Numbered from the stretch's first letter, positions 1-6,622 are shown. The stretch: 6,833 nucleotides of DNA from an uncultured Eubacteriales bacterium (GCA_900547135.1 URFJ01000104.1:1-6833), one strand, 5' to 3'. Notes: generated by a model from the sequence alone, not told the origin. A program made the numbers and translations.

Positions 1-960
1 GCGAATGACTATAACGACGTGCGCAGGGTTGCCCAACGCATAGGAATACCGTATTATACCGTTAACTTTGCAAAAGAATACAGGGAACGGGTTTTCTCAT
101 ACTTCCTTGATGAGTACGATAAGGGCAGAACTCCCAACCCAGACGTGCTGTGCAACTGTGAGATAAAGTTCAAGGCGTTTCTTGACTTTGCCATGGGTCT
201 TGACGCCGACTATATTGCAACGGGTCATTACGCCCGTATACAGCGCGACGGCCAGAATGTTTTGCTGCTTAGATCTGCGGACGCTGCAAAGGATCAGACA
301 TATTTCCTTTCCGGATTAACGCAGGAGCAGCTATCCAAGGTTGTATTTCCTATTGGGAACATTACAAAGAACGAGTTAAGAGGGATAGCGCTAGATGAAA
401 GCATCCCAACTGCATTAAAAAAGGATTCCACCGGAATTTGCTTTATCGGAGAAAGAAACTTCAAAAAGTTCCTTATGCAGTACCTTCCAGCCAAGCAGGG
501 TGATATCATAACGCTTGATGGCAGGGTGGTCGGCACTCACGATGGGCTTATGTACTATACAATAGGTCAGAGGCGGGGGTTGGGAATAGGAGGGAGAAAC
601 GATGGAAGCGGTGAAAGCTGGTACGTTGTAGCGAAGGATTTGGCAAAGAACCGCTTGATAGTACAACAGGGGGAGCACGAGGAGCTGTTTTCCCTGGGGC
701 TGAAAGCCAATAAAGTAAACTTTATATCTGGTTTTCCTCCAGCCGGACAGTTTACGTGTACGGCCAAGTTCAGATATAGGCAGCCGGATCAGAAGGTCCG
801 CGTAACCGTATGCGGCGATGGATGCGTTGTTGATTTTTTAAAACCGCAACGTGCCGTAACTCCAGGACAGTGGGTTGTACTATACGAAGGCGATATCTGC
901 CTTGGCGGAGGGGAAATAGATGAAGTTCGTTCTTTAAAGCGGATTATTTTTCCGAATTGA
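1..960 (+). CDS. mnmA: tRNA-specific 2-thiouridylase MnmA (5'-truncated by window edge)
   Basis: MnmA activates U34 of tRNA-Lys, -Glu and -Gln with ATP and replaces its 2-oxygen with sulfur delivered as a persulfide by a cysteine desulfurase/relay; it is cytoplasmic. The frame is open from base 1, so the gene starts upstream; 319 residues are visible and about 50 are missing compared with E. coli MnmA. The missing part holds the PP-loop (SGGVDSS) ATP site. Visible hallmarks are the NPDVLCN motif with the nucleophilic Cys (visible residue 51, bases 151-153), ATGHYAR, the KKDSTGICFIGER block with the second catalytic Cys (residue 147, bases 439-441), the YYTIGQRRGLGIGG segment, and the C-terminal beta-barrel ending with TPGQWVVLYEGD and LGGG. 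The stop is TGA at 958-960. GTG at 19 is an internal Val codon, not the start. No strong terminator follows, so read-through into copA is possible. Confidence 0.97.
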   Translation, partial: ANDYNDVRRVAQRIGIPYYTVNFAKEYRERVFSYFLDEYDKGRTPNPDVLCNCEIKFKAFLDFAMGLDADYIATGHYARIQRDGQNVLLLRSADAAKDQTYFLSGLTQEQLSKVVFPIGNITKNELRGIALDESIPTALKKDSTGICFIGERNFKKFLMQYLPAKQGDIITLDGRVVGTHDGLMYYTIGQRRGLGIGGRNDGSGESWYVVAKDLAKNRLIVQQGEHEELFSLGLKANKVNFISGFPPAGQFTCTAKFRYRQPDQKVRVTVCGDGCVVDFLKPQRAVTPGQWVVLYEGDICLGGGEIDEVRSLKRIIFPN

Positions 961-999
961 TAGTTAAATAAAAATAAGGGCAAAAATAGACAAGGTATG

Positions 1000-1028
1000 T
1001 TGCCACGAAATGAATCAAATGATAATAT
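1000..1028 (+). promoter_or_regulatory. possible weak sigma-A promoter before copA
   Basis: TTGCCA at 1000-1005 (5 of 6 to the -35 consensus) stands 17 bases from TAATAT at 1023-1028 (4 of 6 to the -10). It lies in the AT-rich 149-bp gap between mnmA and copA. AT-rich sequence produces such matches by chance. No clear CsoR- or CopY-type operator is visible nearby; the only symmetry is a short ATTAG/CTAAT inverted pair at 1044-1059. Confidence 0.3.
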
Positions 1029-1093
1029 TATTATGAATACCAAATTAGCAGCGACTAATCATGGGGAAACAGTATATTATTCGCTTTAATTTG

Positions 1094-1103
1094 AAGGGTG
1101 GTG
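1094..1103 (+). promoter_or_regulatory. ribosome binding site that decides the copA start
   Basis: The bases AAGGGTGGTG include GGTGGTG (1097-1103), one mismatch from the GGAGGTG complement of the 16S rRNA tail. Six bases separate it from TTG 1110. The in-frame GTG codons at 1098 and 1101 lie inside this motif and have no Shine-Dalgarno of their own, which favours TTG 1110 as the true start. Confidence 0.6.
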
Positions 1104-1109
1104 TATTAT

Positions 1110-3332
1110 TTGATTAGCGAGTTTTCAATAACTGGCATGAGCTGTGCTGCATGTTCATCCGCAATAGAACGTGCTGTAGTTAGGGTTGGCGGCGTGGAGG
1201 CCGCCCATGTAAACCTTGCTGCTGAGCGCTTAAGGGTGAGAAGCAAGTCGGATGTAAGCGAAGCTGTTATAAATGCTGTAAAGAAAGCTGGTTTTGGCGC
1301 ATTGCCCGCCCAAGGGTTTAAAAAGCAGTCTATGCTTGATGAAGAAAGACGCGCAAAAGATCTTAGATGGAAGAAGAACCACCTTATTGTGGCTATAGCC
1401 TTTGCTATTCCCCTGTTCTATATATCCATGGGAACGATGGTTGGCCTCCCGTCCCCAGTTACGCCGGATAATCCGATGCTATTTGCAGCGGTCCAACTGT
1501 TGCTGCTCGTGCCAATCGTTGTGGCAGGCTGGGGTTTTTATGTGAAGGGTATAGGCGCCCTTTTCAGACTTCATCCAAATATGGATTCCCTCATTTCAGT
1601 AGGGACCATTGCCTCTCTTGCTTATTCCATCTATTCCATGTGGCGGATCTCAGCGGGAAACGCCCATGCTGCCCATGAGCTATATTTTGAATCCATAGGC
1701 GTAATAATTACCCTAGTCATGCTTGGAAAATACCTTGAAGCAAGAGCAAAGGGCAAAACTGGGGAAGCCCTCAAAAGCTTGATAGAGCTTGCGCCCGACA
1801 GTGCGGTTATACAGGACGCGAATGGGGTTGAACGTGAAGTCAAAGTAGAGGAGCTTATGCCTGGTGACCTTGTAATCGTTAGGCCAGGATCGTCAATACC
1901 CGCCGATGGCACGATAGTAAGGGGTGCTACTTCTATTGATGAATCGATGCTTACGGGCGAGAGCCTTCCCGTTGACAAATCGATTGGCGATCATGTAACA
2001 GGGGGCAGCGTTAATCTAGGGGGCGCGATAGTATTCCGCACAGTGAATGTTGGCGAGGATACTACACTTTCTGAGATGATACGCCTTGTTGAAGAGGCCC
2101 AGGGAACAAAATTGCCTATAGCAAGGCTTGCTGATAGGATAAGCGGCATATTTGTACCGATAGTGGGAGCTATAGCAGTTTTTGCCGCTTTGATATGGCT
2201 ATTTGCTGGAGAAACAGTCGAGCACGTTTTACGTATATTCGTATCCGTTTTAGTAATAGCCTGCCCTTGCGCTCTTGGTCTGGCAACGCCTACAGCTATA
2301 ATGGTAGGGACGGGTAGGGGAGCTAAGCTTGGAATACTTATAAAGGACGGGGAAGCGCTTGAAACGGCATGCAGACTTAACGTCCTGGCTATTGATAAGA
2401 CAGGCACCCTGACTGAAGGGAGGCCATCGGTGACCGACATTATATCGTTTGAGATGAGCTCTTCTGATATGTTGACCTTATTTGCTACCGGAGAAAAAAT
2501 GTCGGAGCATCCCCTTGGCAAGGCAATAGTCCAATATGCTGAAAAAGCTGGGTTAATGCCGGATAACCCCGATGAATTCGAGGCTCTTATTGGACGCGGC
2601 GCTAAAGCAAGGGCCGAAGGAAAGCTGTTGCTTATGGGAAATGCCGATCTTATGAAAGAAAATGAGGTTGAGCTTGGTACCGAAGTGCATGATCATATGG
2701 AGAGGTTGGCCCAACAGGGGAAAACTCCGATGTTATTGGCGGTCGACGGAGATTTGTGCGGTATTGTTGCTGTTGCAGATAAAATAAAGGATGAAGCGCC
2801 CGAGGCGGTCGACCGGCTTAAAGGCCAGGGGATAGGCGTGCTTCTCATAACGGGGGATAACTCGAATACGGCCGAGGCTATCGGGCGTCAAGCCGGTATT
2901 GAAGACTTGCGAAGTAACGTCAGACCTGAGGAAAAGGCGGGTATAATAAGCCGGCTGCAGTTGGAAGGAAGGCTCGTCGGAATGGCAGGAGATGGCATAA
3001 ATGACGCGGTTGCTCTTGCTCAAGCGGACGTTGGTTTTTCGCTTAATACAGGAACAGATGTCGCCATTGCGGGCGCGTCGATAATTCTTATGAGAAGCGA
3101 TTTAAGAGGTATATCCGACGCCGTTTCGCTTTCCAGGCGTACTATGCGCACTATAAAGCAAAATCTGTTCTGGGCGTTTGCTTATAACTGCATAGGCATA
3201 CCAATAGCAGCCGGTGTGTTATATGCCTTTGGCGGTCCATTGCTAAACCCAATGATGGCTGCGCTTGCTATGAGTTTTAGCTCTGTAACCGTACTATTAA
3301 ACGCGCTGCGGCTAAAAAGTGTAAAATTATAA
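1110..3332 (+). CDS. copA: Cu(I)-exporting P1B-type ATPase, CopA family
   Basis: Inner-membrane ATPase that pumps Cu(I) out of the cytoplasm. Numbering from TTG 1110 (740 aa): one N-terminal HMA metal-binding domain (about 2-66) with GMSCAAC at 9-15; paired helices TM1-TM4 (about 91-209); actuator domain with TGES at 282-285; TM5 and TM6, the latter with the CPC metal site (Cys385, Cys387); phosphorylation loop DKTGT 429-433; nucleotide domain SEHPLG with the His-Pro pair at 467-468; TGDN and GDGIND (627-632); then TM7 with Tyr692-Asn693 and TM8 with Met721 and Ser724-Ser725. CPC, YN and MxxSS together point to Cu(I)/Ag(I) rather than Zn, Cd or Co. Length is normal for a one-HMA CopA. GTG 1098 would add four residues but lacks a ribosome binding site. 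Oddities: Val replaces the usual Pro after GDGINDA, and the usual acidic residue after GTDVAI is Ala-Gly. No copper regulator or chaperone gene lies in the window. It ends at TAA 3330-3332, directly before a terminator. Confidence 0.96.
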   Translation: MISEFSITGMSCAACSSAIERAVVRVGGVEAAHVNLAAERLRVRSKSDVSEAVINAVKKAGFGALPAQGFKKQSMLDEERRAKDLRWKKNHLIVAIAFAIPLFYISMGTMVGLPSPVTPDNPMLFAAVQLLLLVPIVVAGWGFYVKGIGALFRLHPNMDSLISVGTIASLAYSIYSMWRISAGNAHAAHELYFESIGVIITLVMLGKYLEARAKGKTGEALKSLIELAPDSAVIQDANGVEREVKVEELMPGDLVIVRPGSSIPADGTIVRGATSIDESMLTGESLPVDKSIGDHVTGGSVNLGGAIVFRTVNVGEDTTLSEMIRLVEEAQGTKLPIARLADRISGIFVPIVGAIAVFAALIWLFAGETVEHVLRIFVSVLVIACPCALGLATPTAIMVGTGRGAKLGILIKDGEALETACRLNVLAIDKTGTLTEGRPSVTDIISFEMSSSDMLTLFATGEKMSEHPLGKAIVQYAEKAGLMPDNPDEFEALIGRGAKARAEGKLLLMGNADLMKENEVELGTEVHDHMERLAQQGKTPMLLAVDGDLCGIVAVADKIKDEAPEAVDRLKGQGIGVLLITGDNSNTAEAIGRQAGIEDLRSNVRPEEKAGIISRLQLEGRLVGMAGDGINDAVALAQADVGFSLNTGTDVAIAGASIILMRSDLRGISDAVSLSRRTMRTIKQNLFWAFAYNCIGIPIAAGVLYAFGGPLLNPMMAALAMSFSSVTVLLNALRLKSVKL

Positions 3333-3370
3333 TAATAAAAGTAGCAGTAAGGACTGCCACTTTTATTATT
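3331..3370. terminator. bidirectional intrinsic terminator between convergent genes
   Basis: Arms 3331-3348 and 3353-3370 pair over 18 positions around the loop AAGG (3349-3352). The distal part of each arm is A-rich or T-rich (AATAATAAAA / TTTTATTATT), so a transcript from either side meets a GC-containing upper stem followed by a U-rich run. In the + strand RNA one pair is an A-C mismatch (3343 with 3358). In the - strand RNA the same position is a G-U wobble, so the stem is unbroken. It overlaps the last bases of the copA stop codon and lies 7 bp past the stop of the DUF3825 gene. Confidence 0.88.
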
Positions 3371-3377
3371 TCTGGTA

Positions 3378-5489
3378 CTAGTCCTGTAATTCCTCAATCT
3401 CTTCGTCAATATTATCCGGAGTTATTCTGTTTGGATTCAGCCAATCACTGTCCGGCCTACAGATCTGACGTGCATCAAGATATGCCATTGGAAGAGAAAG
3501 TATAGTTTGCCCCTGATAGTTGCCAACATTATTACGCTGGACAACAAGGGCGACATCAGCAGTTTCATCGTCCAGCAAACAAATGGGAAGCATGAGCGAC
3601 ATTGAATCCCGTGCTGGATGATACATTGGAACAGCCGTTTTATAATTCCATCTTGTACGCTTAACCGCTAAGTCTATCGCGTCCTTCATGCGATTCCGAA
3701 GGCGATTATATAATTGCGGACTGTTTTTAAGATAATCGCTGAGTTCCCTATAGAGTCTCTCCTTAATGGGCGCGTCGTCAGCCAGATTAATCTCGTCGAC
3801 CAGGCGGGAAGTAATTGTATTATTGCATTCATACCTTATAAACTCTAGCGGAAGCCTTTCAGGGTGTTCAAGTATGATATGGCTATAATCTGTATATAGC
3901 TGGAGATCCACGTCGTATATAAGATCGCTGTGGGATTTATAATATCGGGCGGCCTCAGGCGGATTTTGAAAATGCTGCAGTAGTACCTTACCATCGTCAA
4001 CGCCTGCTATACAAAAGCTTCTAAGGCGCCAAGGACTTGAATATCCGTCCTTAGACGGTTCAAAGCACGCATAAATATCATCATAGGTGCGTGTAACAAG
4101 TCCTGTATTAAAAGCAGCAAATACACCATTTCCCTTATCATCCAGCTTTTGCATAACCTTCTTCTCCCTATCAAGCCTATAGAATGTATAGCGCAGGTAT
4201 TGAAGAAGTATGAATTTGCTACAGTAGGCGCTCCCTTCAAAATCCCATTGCTCAGGCTGTGCCAGTTCCGCCAGCGCGTCAAGCGTTTCATCCCACTTGC
4301 CCATATATGCCCAGCTTTCAAGCGTCCTGCCAGGAAAGACCTTTGTGCGGGATTTCTTGAGTGTTTGCGCATTGACCGTTGCTTTCGGCATGGAGGACGT
4401 TACATTTCCTGACACAGGATACGGGCATCCTGCGTCGTCGCGGAGGACTGCTCCGACATACATCGCCATCCAGGGCTGCTGGTTGCGCAGGTTATTTCTT
4501 CTGCAAAAAATATATATGGGCCTTCCCATATTATCCAATCTTCCCACAGGGAACGCCGCGCAGGCCTCCCACAGCTCAAGAGTACCTTCTTCCTGAGCTT
4601 TCATAAATGGAAACTGAAGCTGCTGCCATGCATCCTCTTTGGAGAACACAGCCGACGGAAACAAGCATTTTAAAGAATCCAGGGTCTCTTTACGCAGGCC
4701 GCAGAACTTGCGTACGCTTTCATATAGATTCGTGTTAGAAGATTCAGTTATATCTTCATCTATAGATTCATCTTTCAAAGTTTGCTCGTTTTCTAACGGT
4801 GCTTCGGATGGGGATTTAGGCGAATCATCAATGGATTCAATAATCTCAATCTCTTCATTCACTGGTTTTACCAAGTCAGATTCGTCCAACACCCTTGATA
4901 AAGGTAACCTGGTAGACCCAATCATAGGGTTGGAACCGATATACGTAAGCGCCCAAGGCGCAGGATTTACCCCTGTGTTTGCGTTTGGACGGCATAATAC
5001 GTATATCGGCTTTCCGGCTGAATCGCTTCTGCCAAGGGGAAATACGGACACGTTGAGATCATCGTATATTTCAAGCTCTCCACTTTTGCTGGCGCTGTTA
5101 TACGCGCTGTTTAGCAAACTCCAGGCGGCTGATTCATTACCCATTGAGTAATGCGAGATTAAAGTATTAAGAGTGTTTTGCGGAGCAAACCCAAATGCGC
5201 TCAAGTCACTTTCATCGGTTTCGGCTTCATCATTAGTATCGGCAAAGCTATTCTCTTCCATTAGCTGTTCCTCAATATCGAAGGTGGTAACGTTTGAAGC
5301 CGATTCCCGATTAAAAGCAGAAGCTTCTTCGGTTTTGTCCATTCTATTCTCGCTATCATCATTATTCGGGAGAGGTGGTTGTGCATTACCATTTCCTACA
5401 TCAGTATCGGTTTTTTTATCCATAGAATCCCGTTTACCGCTCTCTTCGTTTAATTCGGATTCCGTATCGTAAGAGGGACCTTCCTCCAA
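3378..5489 (-). CDS. two-repeat protein with C-terminal DUF3825-like domain
   Basis: Function unknown. Layout for the 703-residue reading from TTG 5489: a polar, acidic, probably disordered stretch (1-94); a ~100-residue repeat module (95-197); an acidic linker (residues 201-250 hold 18 Asp/Glu against 3 Lys); a second module (259-361); then a domain at about 389-685 that I recognise from memory as DUF3825 (PF12873). The marks of the latter are WAYMGKWDETLDALAELA, FNTGLVTRTYDDIYACF, RWNYKTAVPMY, LPICLLDDETADVALVV and SLPMAYLDARQICRPDSDWL. No signal peptide or membrane segment is seen, so it is probably cytoplasmic. The start is uncertain: TTG 5489 has no Shine-Dalgarno, and the next in-frame ATG (5423) has at best a weak one. 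The frame continues upstream without a stop to a single TAG at 5541-5543, beyond which it is the neighbouring repeat gene. It may thus be the 3' part of a split gene. TAG 3378-3380 ends it, followed three codons later by TAA TAA. Confidence 0.85.
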   Translation of the reverse strand: MEEGPSYDTESELNEESGKRDSMDKKTDTDVGNGNAQPPLPNNDDSENRMDKTEEASAFNRESASNVTTFDIEEQLMEENSFADTNDEAETDESDLSAFGFAPQNTLNTLISHYSMGNESAAWSLLNSAYNSASKSGELEIYDDLNVSVFPLGRSDSAGKPIYVLCRPNANTGVNPAPWALTYIGSNPMIGSTRLPLSRVLDESDLVKPVNEEIEIIESIDDSPKSPSEAPLENEQTLKDESIDEDITESSNTNLYESVRKFCGLRKETLDSLKCLFPSAVFSKEDAWQQLQFPFMKAQEEGTLELWEACAAFPVGRLDNMGRPIYIFCRRNNLRNQQPWMAMYVGAVLRDDAGCPYPVSGNVTSSMPKATVNAQTLKKSRTKVFPGRTLESWAYMGKWDETLDALAELAQPEQWDFEGSAYCSKFILLQYLRYTFYRLDREKKVMQKLDDKGNGVFAAFNTGLVTRTYDDIYACFEPSKDGYSSPWRLRSFCIAGVDDGKVLLQHFQNPPEAARYYKSHSDLIYDVDLQLYTDYSHIILEHPERLPLEFIRYECNNTITSRLVDEINLADDAPIKERLYRELSDYLKNSPQLYNRLRNRMKDAIDLAVKRTRWNYKTAVPMYHPARDSMSLMLPICLLDDETADVALVVQRNNVGNYQGQTILSLPMAYLDARQICRPDSDWLNPNRITPDNIDEEIEELQD
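3435..4325 (-). other. DUF3825-like domain coding segment
   Basis: This segment encodes about residues 389-685 of the downstream protein. It opens with an ESWAYMGKWDETLDALAEL block, continues through a helical stretch (residues 425-440) into the FNTGL core (460-464), IYACF and PW, then a helix-rich middle (about 540-610), and closes with conserved-looking strands RWNYKTAVPMY, SLMLPICLL, DVALVV and TILSLPMAY. The family assignment is from memory of the motif order, not from a search. The biochemical role of the family is not known to me. Confidence 0.75.
4407..4715 (-). repeat. repeat module D (fourth copy of ~100-aa domain)
   Basis: Encodes residues 259-361 of the downstream protein. It begins VRKFCGLRKETL, has the helix DAWQQLQFPFMKAQ, then AAFPVGRLDNMGRPIYIFC, QQPW and AMYVG. 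It is the most divergent copy after the YVG and is the one next to the DUF3825-like domain. Confidence 0.8.
4899..5207 (-). repeat. repeat module C (third copy)
   Basis: Encodes residues 95-197 of the downstream protein. Key elements are the AAWSLLNSAYNSAS helix, LEIYDDLN, VFPLGRSDSAGKPIYVLC, RPN, APW, YIG and RLPLS. It is closest to module B: both share LEIYDDLN, FPLGRSD, PIYVLC and the RLPLS tail. The DNA of the two has diverged at many third positions, so the duplication is not recent. Confidence 0.85.
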
Positions 5490-5540
5490 AGCGTTAGATG
5501 ATGGGGCACTGGTTTCATTTTGGTTGTTGTCCGGTTTATT

Positions 5541-5543
5541 CTA
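5541..5543 (-). other. in-frame amber codon joining/separating the two repeat genes
   Basis: This TAG is the only stop between 6581 and 3380 in this reading frame. The codons before it are ATG GAT TTA; after it the frame runs AAT AAA CCG GAC and stays open for 720 codons. It lies just past module B, in the position where the other modules are followed by an acidic linker. The sequence alone cannot say whether it is a functional stop, a recent mutation, a sequencing error or a readthrough codon. Confidence 0.85.
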
Positions 5544-6581
5544 TAAATCCATGTTTTCCTCATTTGGATATTCGGATAGAGGAAGCCTGACAAATCCCAA
5601 GGTCGGATCGGGGCCAACGTAGGATATAACCCATCTTTGCTTTCCTATATTGCGATTTGGTTTACAGAGCACATATATGGGCCTTTTGGCGCGGTCGCTT
5701 CTTCCCAATGGAAAGATTACCGCGTTCAAATCATCATAGATTTCAAGGGTATTATTTTGCTGTGCGTTTTTGAATGCGCTTTGAAGAAGGCGCCATGCCG
5801 AAGATGTATCACGGGCCGGCGTATATGAAACTATTGATTTGCTAATAACCATTTGAGGTACATAGCAAAAATCCCTGACGTCCTTTACCATATCCACTAT
5901 GGATAAGTTGCCGTCAGCATTAAGCTCATCGTCAGCATGCATATCAGCGGTTTTTGGGGAATCTTTGAGATCTAAATCCCATACCGTTCCTGTGTAATCT
6001 TCTTCAAAACCATCAGGAAACAAACCGGCTTCATCCTGCCGGTAACCTTCTTCAAGGCCGGTATCTTCGTTAGATGCCGTTTCCGATAGATGATCGTCTA
6101 TTAAGATAGCCGAATCCGTGGGTAAAATGTTAGATAACGTAGGTATAATACCTTTATTGAATCCTATGCTGCTTGAATCCAACGATTCAAAATTTTTCGT
6201 TTCTATTTTATTGTCAATAAAGCAAGTATCTGCCTTTTTTGCTTTGGACAAATCATTGGCAGCTTTAATAGGCATACTGAACTCGGGCTCTGGTCCAACA
6301 TAAACGGCGAGCCAAGGTCTAGGGACTTCCTGCTCCGCCCCGTTTGGCTCACATAACAAAAACAGTTCGTTTCCATCTTTATCATCACGTCCTATAGGAA
6401 AAAACATAGCATTATTTTTGATCTTTAGCCTATTTTCCCTTTGAGCAGACAGGAATCCTCTTTTTAACAATGTTTTTGCATATCTCTCGCTGCTTACGCC
6501 CGGCAGCATGGATACAAATTTCTCTAATAAATCTTTTGGGACATAACACATTTGAAAAAGATCAGTTTCATGCAAATCCAT
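5541..6581 (-). CDS. two-repeat protein of unknown function, in frame with downstream DUF3825 gene
   Basis: A 346-residue protein with no recognised named family. Start: ATG at 6581-6579 has AAAGGAG eight bases ahead (6590-6596). Longer in-frame starts, up to 6689, would run through the promoter and are unlikely. Layout: module A (about 8-107; CYVP, MFFPIGRDDKDG, LLC, PW, YVG), a ~127-residue linker rich in Asp, Glu, Ser and Asn (108-234), and module B (235-339; FCYVP, AWRLLQSAFKNAQ, LEIYDDLN, IFPLGRSD, PIYVLC, YVG, RLPLS). The protein stops seven residues after module B. No signal peptide or membrane helix is visible, so it is probably cytoplasmic. It is the first gene after the - strand promoter, and the frame continues into the DUF3825 gene after one TAG. 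If that codon were sense, the joint product would be 1067 aa with four modules plus DUF3825. On its own it may be a separate partner of the downstream protein or a truncated N-terminal part of it. Confidence 0.83.
   Translation of the reverse strand: MDLHETDLFQMCYVPKDLLEKFVSMLPGVSSERYAKTLLKRGFLSAQRENRLKIKNNAMFFPIGRDDKDGNELFLLCEPNGAEQEVPRPWLAVYVGPEPEFSMPIKAANDLSKAKKADTCFIDNKIETKNFESLDSSSIGFNKGIIPTLSNILPTDSAILIDDHLSETASNEDTGLEEGYRQDEAGLFPDGFEEDYTGTVWDLDLKDSPKTADMHADDELNADGNLSIVDMVKDVRDFCYVPQMVISKSIVSYTPARDTSSAWRLLQSAFKNAQQNNTLEIYDDLNAVIFPLGRSDRAKRPIYVLCKPNRNIGKQRWVISYVGPDPTLGFVRLPLSEYPNEENMDL
5550..5561 (-). promoter_or_regulatory. Shine-Dalgarno plus ATG three codons before the amber stop
   Basis: On the - strand GAGG (5561-5558) stands five bases before ATG (5552-5550), in frame with both repeat genes. 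The ATG is followed by GAT TTA TAG, so as written it opens a three-codon frame. It is the best-placed initiation signal near the gene junction and could have been, or still be, a start for the downstream gene. It may also be a chance match inside coding sequence. Confidence 0.4.
5565..5879 (-). repeat. repeat module B (second copy)
   Basis: Encodes residues 235-339 of the upstream protein. It begins VRDFCYVPQM and contains AWRLLQSAFKNAQ, LEIYDDLN, IFPLGRSDRAKRPIYVLC, KPN, RW (Arg in place of the Pro seen in the other copies), SYVG and RLPLS. It is the copy most like module C across the amber codon. Confidence 0.85.
6261..6560 (-). repeat. repeat module A (first copy)
   Basis: Encodes about residues 8-107 of the upstream protein. 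It begins near QMCYVPKDL and contains the helix AKTLLKRGFLSAQ, MFFPIGRDDKDGNELFLLC, EPN, RPW and VYVG. It keeps every core position of the repeat but lacks the LEIYDDLN stretch shared by B and C. Confidence 0.8.
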
Positions 6582-6589
6582 CTCACTTT

Positions 6590-6596
6590 CTCCTTT
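6590..6596 (-). promoter_or_regulatory. ribosome binding site that decides the start of the upstream repeat gene
   Basis: AAAGGAG on the - strand, eight bases before ATG 6581-6579. It rejects the longer in-frame starts further upstream. Confidence 0.85.
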
Positions 6597-6622
6597 ATAT
6601 TTTTTAACAAACATTAATCTAA

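Noticed and set aside
961..1097. RNA gene, riboswitch or mnmA terminator in the mnmA-copA gap
   Set aside because: The gap is AT-rich with only short weak symmetries (ATAATATTAT at 1022-1031, ATTAG/CTAAT at 1044-1059) and no GC stem followed by a T run.
1991..2521. A 176-codon - strand open frame inside copA
   Set aside because: It lies opposite invariant CopA motifs (CPC, DKTGT) and its translation is low-complexity Ser/Thr/Pro/Ile; it is a shadow of copA.
4639..5151. A 170-codon + strand open frame across the repeat/DUF3825 gene
   Set aside because: It is antisense to module C and its linkers, has no ribosome binding site or recognisable protein features, and is explained by the low stop density opposite the real coding frame.
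5541..5543. Pyrrolysine or other recoding of TAG
   Set aside because: There is no pyl gene, suppressor tRNA or recognisable recoding element in the window, and TAG also ends the same locus; a mutation or sequence error is simpler. Kept only as a test to run.
4407..6560. CRISPR array or DNA-level tandem repeat
   Set aside because: The similarity is at the protein level in ~100-codon modules with diverged DNA; there are no short identical repeats with regular spacers.
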